Notes: a model not told the origin generated them from the sequence alone. DNA of 47,137 nucleotides from an uncultured Anaerolineales bacterium (GCA_903873975.1 CAIQQN010000077.1:1-47137); one strand, 5' to 3'. Shown: positions 8,088 through 19,003, counted from the first letter of the stretch. Program-made: numbers and translations.

Positions 8088-9076
8088 TGGCACATTATTT
8101 AGTTACCGGCGCGGCCGGGTTCATTGGCAACCACCTCACCGAAATGCTTATTGGGCAGGGAGACACGGTCACCGGCGTGGACAACATGAACGATGCCTAC
8201 GACGTCCGTATGAAAGAGTACCGTTTGCGGAAGTTGCAGGCGCTGCCCGGATTCACTTTCCAGAAACTGGATATTTCTGAACGTTCCAACATTGAAACTT
8301 TTATTGAAATGGGGCGTTCGAACGTTCGGTTCGAGGCGGTCATTAACCTGGCGGCCAGGGCCGGGGTGCGGGCAAGTGTCGAGAATCCCTGGGCTTTTGC
8401 GGAGACCAATGTCACCGGGACCCTGAATCTGCTCGAACTATGCCGCCGGAACGGGATCCGCAAATTCATCCTGGCTTCAACCTCCAGCATCTACGGGGCC
8501 AAGGCACCAATGCCAACACCGGAAACCGCCGACAGCGACCACCCACTCCAGCCGTACGCCGCCAGTAAAAAAGCAGCCGAGGTGCTGTGTCACGCGTACC
8601 ATTCCCTTTATGATATTGATGTCAGCGTGGTGCGCTATTTTACGGTCTATGGCCCGGCGGGACGCCCGGACATGAGCATGTTCCGCTTTACGAGATGGAT
8701 CAGCGAGGGCGAACCTCTGCGCCTGTACGGCGACGGGAAACAGTCGCGCGGCTTTACCTACGTGGACGACATTGCCCGCGGGACGATCCTGGCCCTGAAG
8801 CTGCCCGGTTACGAGATCATCAACCTGGGCGGGCACGAAGTGATCACGATGAATGCCTTGATCGCCTTGCTCGAAGAACGGATCGGCAGGAAAGCCATCC
8901 TCGAGCTTCACCCACCCAATCCAGCCGATATGCTGACCAGCCACGCCGATGTGACGAAAGCCCGCAACCTGCTCGGTTGGCAGCCGCAGGTGGGGATGGA
9001 AGAAGGCGTTTCCCGGCTGGTGGAGTGGTATAGCGCCGAGCGGGAGTGGGCGTCCAAGATTCAAATTACATCATGA
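8087..9076 (+). CDS. NAD-dependent epimerase/dehydratase (UDP-glucuronate 4-epimerase-like SDR)
   Basis: YLVTGAAGFIGNHLTEMLI; STSSIYG; YAASKKAAE; VRYFTVYGPAGRPDM. ATG overlaps the preceding stop (TAATG). Confidence 0.92.
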   Translation: MAHYLVTGAAGFIGNHLTEMLIGQGDTVTGVDNMNDAYDVRMKEYRLRKLQALPGFTFQKLDISERSNIETFIEMGRSNVRFEAVINLAARAGVRASVENPWAFAETNVTGTLNLLELCRRNGIRKFILASTSSIYGAKAPMPTPETADSDHPLQPYAASKKAAEVLCHAYHSLYDIDVSVVRYFTVYGPAGRPDMSMFRFTRWISEGEPLRLYGDGKQSRGFTYVDDIARGTILALKLPGYEIINLGGHEVITMNALIALLEERIGRKAILELHPPNPADMLTSHADVTKARNLLGWQPQVGMEEGVSRLVEWYSAEREWASKIQITS

Positions 9077-9185
9077 ATTTTTTAAAGAATAACGACAGAA
9101 AAACAAGGTTTTCAGCACTTCTTCCTTTGTGTTCCTTCGTGACCTTTGTGGATAGAAGGTCTTTCCCTATTAGAAGGACAATTTT

Positions 9186-10031
9186 GTGAACTGGTCAGGA
9201 ATCTCTGAAAAGTCGCTAATTGGGAAAATTCTACGCTACCCACTCAAACTTATCCCTGCACAAACGCAGATGCCAATCATGCGAGGCAGATTGAAAGGAA
9301 AGAGGTGGATAGTAGGTTCAAGTAATCACGGTTGCTGGTTGGGAAGTTATGAGTTTGATAAACAACAACTCTTTGAGAGAACAATTACTCAGGGAAGTAT
9401 TGTCTTTGACCTAGGGGGAAATGTCGGCTTCTATACACTCCTAGCGTCAGAGTTGGTTGGCTCGCTAGGAAAAGTGTTCGTATTTGAACCAGCACCACAA
9501 AATCTCCTTTATCTAAAGGAACATCTTCTCTTGAATCATGTCAGAAATGTGACAGTTTATGAAGCCGCAGTTTCAGACAAAAGCGGAGAGACTTCATTTG
9601 ACGAAGGTCCGAATAGTTCAATGGGCCACATTATAGCCACAAATGGTAACTTTCAAGTAAAAGCAGTTGCTTTAGATGAACTTATTTCAACAAAAGAAAT
9701 ACCCATACCTGATTACATGAAAATCGATATCGAAGGCGCAGAAGCGTTGGCCCTATCAGGGGCAAAATCGATGCTTGCAAAAGCCCACCCAACCATCTTT
9801 TTGGCTACTCATGGAAGCAGTATTCATCAGGAATGTTGTCGTTTGCTTCACTTGCTAGATTATAAATTACAGCCCATAGATGGAATGAAATTAGAGCAAT
9901 CCAGTGAAATACTGGCTACCCACAATGCGGCTAATGTTCAAGAGATGGTTAGCAATGATAACCGGATTTCAGGAATTGAAGCAGATGAAGAGCCAGGATA
10001 CATTCTTACTGGTGCAGGGATTTTTATTTAG
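9186..10031 (+). CDS. FkbM family methyltransferase
   Basis: GSIVFDLGGNVGFYTLLASELVG...VFVFEPAPQNLLYLKEHLLLN...DYMKIDIEGAEALALSGA. Confidence 0.88.
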   Translation: MNWSGISEKSLIGKILRYPLKLIPAQTQMPIMRGRLKGKRWIVGSSNHGCWLGSYEFDKQQLFERTITQGSIVFDLGGNVGFYTLLASELVGSLGKVFVFEPAPQNLLYLKEHLLLNHVRNVTVYEAAVSDKSGETSFDEGPNSSMGHIIATNGNFQVKAVALDELISTKEIPIPDYMKIDIEGAEALALSGAKSMLAKAHPTIFLATHGSSIHQECCRLLHLLDYKLQPIDGMKLEQSSEILATHNAANVQEMVSNDNRISGIEADEEPGYILTGAGIFI

Positions 10032-10076
10032 GGGATTAAACCGGGTATACCTGATATTAGGCAGGAGTGATCACCA

Positions 10077-11252
10077 TTGTCTGACTTAATGATTTTATCC
10101 AGCCATCCGGTACAGTATCACGTGCCATTTTTTAGAGCGTTGATTGCTGAGGGGGTTGATATGGCAGTGGGCTATTATCATCAAGGCACGGCCGGACAGG
10201 TAGGACATGATGATGGATTTGGCATTGATGTTGCCTGGGATATTGACCTGCTGAGTGGCTACCCTCACCGAATATTCGTCGCAGGATCAGCGAATTATCA
10301 ATGGTTGGAACAAATCAAGGTTGCTCCTCAATTGTTGTCATGGGCTTTGAAGGATCGACAAACGCCTCTCCTCTTGATGGGCTGGTTCACTGAGTTGATG
10401 TGGTTGATATGGTTGCTGCGAATTTTCAGGCAAGCGCCTACCATTGTAATGAGTGAAACCACACCATTAAGTTTTTCGGCTATACCCAAGCCACATTGGC
10501 GCATATTGTTGCTCCGCTGGTTGTTACAGCACACCACAGCTAATCTGTTTATTGGCAACCGTAATCGCGCTTTCTTGCGTGAAATGGGTGTACTTGAAGA
10601 GCGACTTTTTCATGTTCCATACAGTATTGACAATATGCGCTTTGCAACTGAGGCAAAACGCTTGCTACCCGAAAGACATAAATTGTGCCACCAATATGGA
10701 CTGGATCCTGAAATGCCTACATTCTTATTTAGTGGCAAGTTCATTCAAAAGAAGCGGCCACTCCAGCTTTTGGAAACTTATCTATCCGCCGGTTTGGCCG
10801 ATCGGGCTCAACTATTGTATGTTGGTGAAGGAGAACTTCGCCCGGAACTTGAGCAACGGATTCAAGCGCTCGATCTGAAGCATGTCCACTTATTGGGATT
10901 TTTAAATCAAACACAGATGCCAATGGCCTATGTGCTTGGTGAACTTTTATGTCTTATTTCTGAACCAACCGAGACATGGGGGTTGGTGGTTAACGAGGCA
11001 TTAGCTTGTGGAAGGCCGGTAATTGTGACCGATACGGTTGGTTGCACCACTGATCTGGTTAATTTTGAGAACGGATGGGTAACGACTTTGGATGACCATA
11101 GTGAATTGACAAGAATGTTACTTCTTGCTATTGAACGACGTGCGGATTGGAATAAAATGGGTGAAAATGGGCGAAAAAAAGTAGCTCAAAATACTTTTTC
11201 CGCAATGGCTAGGGGAGTGGTTTCCGCCCTGCGGTTTATTCGAGAGGCTTGA
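10077..11252 (+). CDS. Glycosyltransferase family 4 (GT-B)
   Basis: FLFSGKFIQKKRPLQLLETY...LLYVGEGELRPELEQRI...EPTETWGLVVNEALACGRPVIVTDTVG. Confidence 0.88.
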   Translation: MSDLMILSSHPVQYHVPFFRALIAEGVDMAVGYYHQGTAGQVGHDDGFGIDVAWDIDLLSGYPHRIFVAGSANYQWLEQIKVAPQLLSWALKDRQTPLLLMGWFTELMWLIWLLRIFRQAPTIVMSETTPLSFSAIPKPHWRILLLRWLLQHTTANLFIGNRNRAFLREMGVLEERLFHVPYSIDNMRFATEAKRLLPERHKLCHQYGLDPEMPTFLFSGKFIQKKRPLQLLETYLSAGLADRAQLLYVGEGELRPELEQRIQALDLKHVHLLGFLNQTQMPMAYVLGELLCLISEPTETWGLVVNEALACGRPVIVTDTVGCTTDLVNFENGWVTTLDDHSELTRMLLLAIERRADWNKMGENGRKKVAQNTFSAMARGVVSALRFIREA

Positions 11253-11337
11253 CAGTATTCAGGGCGAACTTGATTTACTCTTCTTATTTGGGACCAAAGA
11301 GAATTGGTTCAACAGGATCTAGAAGCAGGAATATATA

Positions 11338-11918
11338 TGCGAGTTTAGGTTAGTTGCCCAACCAAGTTTCATGCGTTTTATTTGGCTGTCCAACTTCATA
11401 AAGCATGGTGCAATAATAAGACTATACACAACCTATTACGGCTATTGGAGAAACAAACGCTATGATCGGGTGGTAAATATCTCACCAGATCATATAAGCA
11501 TCAACCTTTTTCGGCCTTTTATTTCTACGGATACAATTCTGGAACGGATTTGACCAGGTGTCTTTATTTTAGTAAGTGTGTAGCGAGACAATTAGGTGAT
11601 GAAGATGTTGTGACCACCTGGGAAATATGAGCCTTACCGATTATTGAGCGGATTAATATTAACCTGAGCCACAAGAGTTTTAGTCAAAATAGCATATCTG
11701 TGTAACGGGTGGCGCTAGTTTCTTGAGCTCCTTCGTTGTAGAAAAATTACACTAGCGCAGGGCAACTGAAATATTCGTGCGGTACCAAAAGCTACATCCA
11801 TACAAAAGCAAATCTTTGATATCCTTGCACAATTCCCACCAACCCAACTTAAGGGGTAGCGGAAAATTGATTATTACTCAGCAGATTTTACCCCATTTTA
11901 AAAGAGAGAAATTGCATT
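11338..11918 (+). pseudogene. Possible decayed coding remnant between two glycosyltransferase genes
   Basis: 666-bp gap without an intact ORF in an otherwise tightly packed operon; only a 60-aa open stretch (11371..11553) with a codon-like appearance. Family not recognised. Confidence 0.3.
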
Positions 11919-13043
11919 ATGAAGCCTAAAAAAAGTTTGGCTAAAAACCCAAGAATCCTTTATGTAACCTGTTTAAATAAAGGTTCGTCTGGTTTTGGCT
12001 ATTTAAATGGGTTTCGCAATATGGGACTAACTGTGCTGGAGGTGGATACTTCCGCGTGGCTGGGTAATTGGACATTTTCCTTTTGGGAAAGGATAGCTTT
12101 TAAGATTCGCAGGGGGCGTCTACCTAAAAATGTAATTTTTGAAATGAATAGAGCAATTATCGAGGCTGCCGACGAATTGCAACCTGATCTGACTTTTTTC
12201 GTCGGTGCGCCATTTATACTTCCAGAAACATTGCAATATACCCGACGTTATGGTCTGAACTTTTGTCAATTTAATGATGATATGTTCAACCCTGTTTGCC
12301 GGACTTACACTTTTTTTGATTGTTTACCATATTGGGATTGCATATTTGTAACCAGGCAATGCAATATTGAGGAATACCAGTCTCTGGGCGTGTCACGAGT
12401 TGCGGTAGTTCCCTTTGCCTATACACCAGGGCTTCACCGCCCGGTTCAGCCTAATAGAGAAGAATATGAAAAATATAGAGGTGATGTAGCTTTTATTGGT
12501 AGCTTCATCTCACCAGCGCGCGCCGATTATTTGGCTGAAATTATCTACCAATGCCCCAATGTGAAGTTCAATATCTGGGGTGGAGGATGGAATATGCTGA
12601 AAAGACCGCACTACTGGATCAAGCCACGTCGCTGGCGCACATGGCCATACTTGCTCAAGGCAAAACATAATTATCCACTATTCTACGACGAAATGAGTAA
12701 AGCTATGAACTCGCACAAGATCGTTATTGGTCTTCTCAATCACCATAACCGCGATCTGAACACGACCCGGACTTTCGAGATCCCGGCATGTGGTGCATTC
12801 ATGCTTGCAGAACGCACTTCGGAACATCTAGAAATGTTCGAAGAAGGCACTGAAGCTGAATATTTTGATTCAGCGGTTGAGGCATCCTCTAAAATTAAAT
12901 ACTATCTTACCTATGAGGAAGAACGTAAAAGGATTGCACAAGCTGGAAATAGACGTTTACTAACCTCCGATTACAGCTATTTCGACCGGGCAAGAACAGC
13001 CATGGAACAATATAAAGCAATAAAACACGAGCAAAATAAATGA
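11919..13043 (+). CDS. CgeB-like glycosyltransferase family protein
   Basis: LYVTCLNKGSSGFGYLNGFRNMG...LTFFVGAPFILPETL...FNDDMFN...RDLNTTRTFEIPACGAFMLAERTSEHLEMFEEGTEAEYFDS, the CgeB/glycosyltransferase pattern. Confidence 0.82.
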   Translation: MKPKKSLAKNPRILYVTCLNKGSSGFGYLNGFRNMGLTVLEVDTSAWLGNWTFSFWERIAFKIRRGRLPKNVIFEMNRAIIEAADELQPDLTFFVGAPFILPETLQYTRRYGLNFCQFNDDMFNPVCRTYTFFDCLPYWDCIFVTRQCNIEEYQSLGVSRVAVVPFAYTPGLHRPVQPNREEYEKYRGDVAFIGSFISPARADYLAEIIYQCPNVKFNIWGGGWNMLKRPHYWIKPRRWRTWPYLLKAKHNYPLFYDEMSKAMNSHKIVIGLLNHHNRDLNTTRTFEIPACGAFMLAERTSEHLEMFEEGTEAEYFDSAVEASSKIKYYLTYEEERKRIAQAGNRRLLTSDYSYFDRARTAMEQYKAIKHEQNK

Positions 13044-13151
13044 AAACTGGTGGAAATTGAAGAGGATTTGTATAGCATTGTTTGTTGAAACAGGTCTTAC
13101 AGAACGGGTTAACTAATCCGAGTATAACAACACTTTACAGAAATCCCATCC

Positions 13152-14585
13152 ATGTCATTCGCTAAAAAAACCCTGACCAGCACGGCATGGTCCTTCTCAA
13201 CTGGCTATGTCAATATCTTGATAGGTTTCGTAGGCAATCTGCTTTTGGCGCGCATCTTAATGCCGGAGGATTTTGGGATTTTTGCTCTGGCTTCATCTTT
13301 GCTCGTTTTTGTGACGGTATTTACCGGCTTTGGCTCCCAAGAAGCCATAATGGTGTGTCATGACGAGGCAATTGTAGATTTGATCCCCACCGCGTTTTGG
13401 ATTAGCCTTGCAATCGGCGTGATCGTGGCAACTGCCGGCATACTGACCGGATTGGCAGTCTGGCCACATTACGGTCGTACTACCGGATTGATCATTATTG
13501 CATTGTCAGCGCTGGTGCCTTTTACTTCTTTGGCGAACGCGCGCGATTCATTGCTCAGACGCGACATGGTGTATAAGCCAATAGCACTGACCCTAACAAT
13601 ATCGAACGCGGTTTCATTTGTACTGGGTGTTGTTGCTGCTTTATTCGGAATGGGGCCCTGGGCTTTGTTGGTCAGAGTAGGCTCCGCAGCAATTTTCTAT
13701 TGGTTAGGTATGGAAGTATCCAGCAACTACCGATTACAGAGAATTTATAATAAAGAAGCCGCGCGTTGGATCTGGAACTTTGGCTGGAGGAAAATGTTCA
13801 TGCAGATCAACGACGTTATTTTTGGGCGTTTTGACAGCTTGATGATTGGTACATTCATTGGCGAAACCCAATTGGGTTTTTATAGTCAATCCTATCGGTT
13901 GGCATGGCTTGGGCAGCAATTTACACAAGGGGCAATTGCTCCAATTCTATTGCCCATGTTTGCGACAATGCAATCTTCTGTAGACAAACTTCGCTATGGC
14001 TTTGAACGTGTCACGTATTGGGTTTGCCGAGCGATTACTTTATTGGGCGCCCTGATCTTTTTGTTAGGAAAGAGCGCGGTGATATTCTTGTATGGCCAAA
14101 AATGGGCTATGGCAGGCCAATACTTCCAAATTATGTTTGTATTTTTTATGTTTTTGCCACTTGCAGTAATGCTTAAGTATTTCCTTACTGGAGCAGGGTA
14201 TATTGATAGAGCATTAAAAATAAGCTGGGTTCAGGTAGGGTTTTTTGTAGTTGGTGTTTCGATAGGGGCTTTTCTTAAGAATATAACCATGGTTATATGG
14301 GTAGTGAATTTGAACTATGTACTGGTTGTCTTTTTAATGGGATACGCGGCACAGCGAATCATTCCCATCAATTGGCTATATCTTTGTGCTGCGCCTGCTC
14401 TGGCCTTTGCGATAACAATTGTATTGGGGCAGCGGCTTGCTACATTGTTGCCGGAAACATTTTTAGGAACGCTATTGTTCGTAATAGGCCTCACCGTACT
14501 ATATACTGCAATCTTGTCGATATTTGAATACCGCTCATTAAGGCGAGAGATTGATATTATCGTGAAAGTATCACAAAGGAATTAA
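13152..14585 (+). CDS. Polysaccharide flippase (Wzx-like, MOP superfamily)
   Basis: Multi-TM; LTSTAWSFSTGYVNILIGFVGNLLLARILMPEDFGIFALASSLLVF is the typical oligosaccharide flippase N-terminus. Confidence 0.9.
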   Translation: MSFAKKTLTSTAWSFSTGYVNILIGFVGNLLLARILMPEDFGIFALASSLLVFVTVFTGFGSQEAIMVCHDEAIVDLIPTAFWISLAIGVIVATAGILTGLAVWPHYGRTTGLIIIALSALVPFTSLANARDSLLRRDMVYKPIALTLTISNAVSFVLGVVAALFGMGPWALLVRVGSAAIFYWLGMEVSSNYRLQRIYNKEAARWIWNFGWRKMFMQINDVIFGRFDSLMIGTFIGETQLGFYSQSYRLAWLGQQFTQGAIAPILLPMFATMQSSVDKLRYGFERVTYWVCRAITLLGALIFLLGKSAVIFLYGQKWAMAGQYFQIMFVFFMFLPLAVMLKYFLTGAGYIDRALKISWVQVGFFVVGVSIGAFLKNITMVIWVVNLNYVLVVFLMGYAAQRIIPINWLYLCAAPALAFAITIVLGQRLATLLPETFLGTLLFVIGLTVLYTAILSIFEYRSLRREIDIIVKVSQRN

Positions 14586-14613
14586 TCATACTAGAAAGTT
14601 AGGAACAAGACTC

Positions 14614-15369
14614 ATGTTGAGAAGACCTTTGTCGCGTTTTAAAAATGCTTATCACTATTCAAAAATGATGGGTTTCAAGGAGTTGATAATACTTAAGGTC
14701 TTAGAGCGACTCAATAAGAAAAGCCTTAGACTTATTAACATAGCAAATGAACAGTTCTATATTCGTACAGCCACAACAGATTTTAAAATCGCCATAACTT
14801 GTTTAGTTACTGAAGAGTACGGGAATTTAGAGTGTTCCAATCCGTCAGTAATTATAGACGCCGGAGCGAATATTGGAGCATCCTCAGTATATTTCGCAAA
14901 AAAATATCCGAAAGCAAAAATATTTGCGATCGAACCGGAACAAGAAAACTTTGATATTCTGAAAAAGAATATTGAAAAATACACAAACATTGTCCCTATA
15001 AAAGTGGCATTATGGGATAATCAAGAAATAAAAACTATTCAAGATAGTCTCAATGGTTCTTGGGGATTTAGTATTTGTGAGACAGATAACAAGGTAGTAC
15101 CAACAAATCAGCAGGTTGATTGTATAACAATAGGCTCGTTGATGAATAAATACGATTTGGAGTTTATTGATATTCTAAAAATGGATATTGAAGGAAGCGA
15201 AAAAAAAGTCTTTGAAAATGCGGAAGATTGGATTAACAAAGTGGGGATAATTACTGTGGAGTTGCACGAAAGAATTTGTATAGGGTGTTTGGAAGCATTC
15301 AATCATGCTACTCGGGACTTTATACGTTTTGAGAAGAATGGCGAAAAAATAACTGCATATAGGAAATAA
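14614..15369 (+). CDS. FkbM family methyltransferase (second copy, very AT-rich)
   Basis: SVIIDAGANIGASSVYFAKKYPKAKIFAIEPEQENFDILKKNI...DILKMDIEGSEKKVFENAEDW. Confidence 0.88.
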   Translation: MLRRPLSRFKNAYHYSKMMGFKELIILKVLERLNKKSLRLINIANEQFYIRTATTDFKIAITCLVTEEYGNLECSNPSVIIDAGANIGASSVYFAKKYPKAKIFAIEPEQENFDILKKNIEKYTNIVPIKVALWDNQEIKTIQDSLNGSWGFSICETDNKVVPTNQQVDCITIGSLMNKYDLEFIDILKMDIEGSEKKVFENAEDWINKVGIITVELHERICIGCLEAFNHATRDFIRFEKNGEKITAYRK

Positions 15370-15492
15370 TCCTCCCCATATTGAACTCTCAATAACGAAA
15401 TTCCTTCGCTGGCTCAACAAAGTTACCGAATTTTACAATCTGGATTCTGACCATGCTAATAATATCGATAAAGCATCAAGAAGGAAATAATA

Positions 15493-16239
15493 ATGCCTGA
15501 GAATTGGGAACAAAGGATTTACACGCGTTATGTTTCCTCTGGAAACCTAACATCCCGACCAGACCCGAAGCTACTCTTCGGGCCGAGCCAGCCTTATATA
15601 GAAAAAGTCATTCGCGAACATTTCCCCACCGAAAAATCAGTGCATGTGCTTGAATTAGCCTGCGGCCCGGCACCATTCTTGTACTTTCTAAAAAAACGAG
15701 GATATTTTAACCTTGTTGGTATTGACATTTCACCGGAACAAGTTGCACTGGCGCATGCGGTTGGGCTTGAGAAAGAGGTTATGCAGGGTGATTTGGTGGC
15801 CCTTCTGGATTCGGCGGAGTTTGAGTGTTACGACATTATTATTCTGTTTGATATCCTGGAGCATTTCTGCCAGATCGAACAGTTTGACATTATGGATAAA
15901 GTGTTTAGCCGGCTAATGCCTGGTGGAAAGTGCATTTTACACGTCCCTAACGCGGAAGGATATGGCGGTATCCGGGTATTATATTCAGATATTACCCACA
16001 AGTCAGCCTTTACCCGCCATTCGATGGAACAATTGCTGCGCACGATCGGGTTTGAAGAGATTAAGTGCTTTGAAGACAAGCCCATCCCTCATAGTTTTCT
16101 CAGTGTCATTCGCCGGCTCATCTGGGAAGTTTTAACGATTGGTCAGGTCATCGTAATTGGGACCGAAACGGGGAGCATCAAGCGAAATGGGTATATCCTG
16201 TCTCAGAATATGTTGGTGGTTGCGAAAAAAAACTCTTGA
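15493..16239 (+). CDS. Class I SAM-dependent methyltransferase
   Basis: VHVLELACGPAPFLYFLKKRGYFNLVGIDISPEQVALAHAVG...DIIILFDILEHF. Confidence 0.9.
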   Translation: MPENWEQRIYTRYVSSGNLTSRPDPKLLFGPSQPYIEKVIREHFPTEKSVHVLELACGPAPFLYFLKKRGYFNLVGIDISPEQVALAHAVGLEKEVMQGDLVALLDSAEFECYDIIILFDILEHFCQIEQFDIMDKVFSRLMPGGKCILHVPNAEGYGGIRVLYSDITHKSAFTRHSMEQLLRTIGFEEIKCFEDKPIPHSFLSVIRRLIWEVLTIGQVIVIGTETGSIKRNGYILSQNMLVVAKKNS

Positions 16240-16254
16240 GGTAAATTCATAAAA

Positions 16255-17703
16255 ATGATAAACAGTTCTGTCCTTACTAAAAGAAGAAAGTTTAATTTGC
16301 TTGTGGTAGCCCTGACACTAGTCACTCCGGTCATAGCATTGTGTTTATATTTCTCCAAAATCAGCCGCTTCAATATACTCTTGCTTAGTTTTTTCGGATT
16401 GAGCTGCATGGGGATTGCTTTGGTTATAGTTGTTTCATCAAGCAGTCACCCCCTGGCTTCATTAGGAGTTTGGTTTACATTTATTCTGGCTATACAGCAT
16501 GGGGGAGGCTGGATCTTAGAACAAATTTTTCGTGATAAATTTTATACGCGATATATATATTTTACGGACTATGAATATACAATCGGGAAATCGGTGGCAC
16601 TGGCAGGCATCGGCCTTTTGACTTTCGCGTGCGCTTATGCATTTATTAATGCGCAGAGGCGTAAGAATAATCTGGATACAGATTGTGCCGCTCAAATCCG
16701 CAATCCCGTAATAGATATTATTCCATGGTCGATATTGCTCATATGGGGAGCGGGTTTTCTTATTTTTGAAAATTTGGGTGGCATGAATCTTTTTAGTGAG
16801 AAATCCACATCGATTTATTTATTACGCTCATTATTTGGCTATTTATCCGAAGTAGTAATTATCTTGATATCGGTGAAGTTATTCGCATCAAGCATAAAAA
16901 TCCCGATTGTTTACTTGATCCTGGTAGTTTTTTGGGGCGGGTATGTCTTTCTGACCGGGCAACGGCAGTTTATTGTTGGAATCAGTTTAACCACGCTTGT
17001 TCTTGCATACAAGTGGAGGCTGACAACTGTTAAGGCAAGACAATTTGCCCTAATGGGTTTGTTTCTGCTGTCAGTCATGGTGGGCATGACTTATATGCGC
17101 GATATTTATGGACGCAATACTTTTACTGAAATGACTCTTCCTGAGCAATTAACGATAATGTCTGAACAACAGACTGTTGATCAGAGCAATCTGAACAATT
17201 CTCTAGAGTTCGATCTCGGTTACAGACTGAATGCCGGGAATATCCTACTAGGACTAATGGCTGATCTACCAGAAGTTGATATATTATGGACCGAACCGGT
17301 ATCTTTCTCCTTGACAAGCTTGGTGCCCGATATTATTTGGACTAACAAAGCGCAGGTTTTCCAATATGATTTACCAAACTTGATTAGTATTCATTATGGT
17401 TTTATCAGGGTAAATTATATTGCGACGTTTATCACAGTGTTTTATGCCATGGGTGGCCTGCCAATGGTGATTTTATTGGCCGGCATATTTGGGATTATGA
17501 TAGCGTTCTTGGATATAAGGCTTGCTAATAACACTAGCATTCTGGGTTTCATCCTGGCTATCGGATTAGGGTGGGGTCTGCTAGCTATTGATCATAGCAT
17601 TGATCAACTTTTCCTTGCCTTGCGCGATGCGTTGTTGCTTTATCTGTTGATCCGTTTGAGTATGTTATTAATGAAAGTAGTCACAAGGAAAAAATTAAGA
17701 TGA
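16255..17703 (+). CDS. Oligosaccharide repeat-unit polymerase (Wzy-like membrane protein)
   Basis: About 10-12 hydrophobic segments, FLTGQRQFIVGISLTTLVLAYKWR and the genomic context between Wzx and GTs. Confidence 0.72.
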   Translation: MINSSVLTKRRKFNLLVVALTLVTPVIALCLYFSKISRFNILLLSFFGLSCMGIALVIVVSSSSHPLASLGVWFTFILAIQHGGGWILEQIFRDKFYTRYIYFTDYEYTIGKSVALAGIGLLTFACAYAFINAQRRKNNLDTDCAAQIRNPVIDIIPWSILLIWGAGFLIFENLGGMNLFSEKSTSIYLLRSLFGYLSEVVIILISVKLFASSIKIPIVYLILVVFWGGYVFLTGQRQFIVGISLTTLVLAYKWRLTTVKARQFALMGLFLLSVMVGMTYMRDIYGRNTFTEMTLPEQLTIMSEQQTVDQSNLNNSLEFDLGYRLNAGNILLGLMADLPEVDILWTEPVSFSLTSLVPDIIWTNKAQVFQYDLPNLISIHYGFIRVNYIATFITVFYAMGGLPMVILLAGIFGIMIAFLDIRLANNTSILGFILAIGLGWGLLAIDHSIDQLFLALRDALLLYLLIRLSMLLMKVVTRKKLR

Positions 17704-17791
17704 GAATAATCATCGCACGAATTCGATAAAAAAGGTTTATCCTGGTTATTCGAGATTAGGTTACTAAATTCTTTAAAGGTCGTTCATTTTC

Positions 17792-19003
17792 ATGTCGCAA
17801 CATTATAAAATTGCAATAGTTAAAAGCGGGATATATAATAGTGGAGGGGTCTCCTCTGTGTGTTGGTTTCTCTACCAGATGATCTCTTCCGTCGAGCGCT
17901 ACGATGTACAGCTCTTCTCCTTGGAGACAGCCTACAATAATCCCGTCAATATGCGTCTTTTATCCCCTAAATCTTGGTTTCATGATGCCCAGATTACCGA
18001 ATATACCTGGCATAATATTCTTGTAAAACATGCGGGCGCGCGTTTTTCAGAATTTGAGTTCCAACGCTATATGCCGCGCCGCCCATTGATTGACCTGCTT
18101 GAACAGTTTGATCTGGTACAGGTTGTCGCTGGGGGTCCGGCTGCAGCCTATGTGGTCAGAAACATCGCCAAACCCGTATGCCTTTTTATGGCAACTCTGG
18201 TAAGACTGGAACGAAAGTCTATCCTCAAAAAAGCAAATTTTCCAAGAAAAGTTTACGGGTATACGATGCTGCCGATCGTATCAAGGATCGAAAGGCAGGC
18301 GCTTAACCGCGTCGATCATGTGTTTGCCGAAACAGAATACACCCGGCAAGCCATACTTCCTTACGTGGATGCATCGAAAGTTTCTATTGATGCGATTGGT
18401 ATAGATATATATCAATTTCAACCGATCTCTGAGAAACAACGTACCAATAATTATTTTTTGTCAGTAGGACGCTTAGATGATGCGCGCAAGAATGTTGCCT
18501 TGCTGTTTGAGGCTTATGCTTTACTGCGGCAGCGAATGCCTGATGCGCCGACACTCATCCTGGCTGGGATTACTGCCCCAACACCCGCTGCATGGGCCAG
18601 GGCCAAGGCTCTCGGTATTACAGATCATATTTTAGTTAAGAAGGATGTTTCTTCTGATGAACTAGTCGCACTCTACCAAAATGCAGCCGTAAATGTACTT
18701 TCGTCCGATGAAGAGGGGCTGGGAATTGTCCTGTTGGAGGCGATGGCCTGCGCCACCCCGGTGATTTCGACGCGCTGCGGTGGGCCGGATTCGGTAGTTT
18801 CGGATAAAGTAGGCTTCCTTACGCCAGTTGGAGACGCACACGCGCTGGCTGAACGGTTGCAATGGATGTTGCAGAACCCGGGGGGGAGGCGCAGCATGGG
18901 CCGGGCCGGCAGGCAGATGGTAGAAAAACGCTTCTCGAATAAAGTGGTTGGGAAAAAATACTTGGATATTTACGATAAATTACTGGGAGTAGATATCATT
19001 TGA
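17792..19003 (+). CDS. Glycosyltransferase family 4
   Basis: FLSVGRLDDARKNVALLFEAYALL...SSDEEGLGIVLLEAMACATPVISTRCGGPDSVV. Confidence 0.92.
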   Translation: MSQHYKIAIVKSGIYNSGGVSSVCWFLYQMISSVERYDVQLFSLETAYNNPVNMRLLSPKSWFHDAQITEYTWHNILVKHAGARFSEFEFQRYMPRRPLIDLLEQFDLVQVVAGGPAAAYVVRNIAKPVCLFMATLVRLERKSILKKANFPRKVYGYTMLPIVSRIERQALNRVDHVFAETEYTRQAILPYVDASKVSIDAIGIDIYQFQPISEKQRTNNYFLSVGRLDDARKNVALLFEAYALLRQRMPDAPTLILAGITAPTPAAWARAKALGITDHILVKKDVSSDELVALYQNAAVNVLSSDEEGLGIVLLEAMACATPVISTRCGGPDSVVSDKVGFLTPVGDAHALAERLQWMLQNPGGRRSMGRAGRQMVEKRFSNKVVGKKYLDIYDKLLGVDII

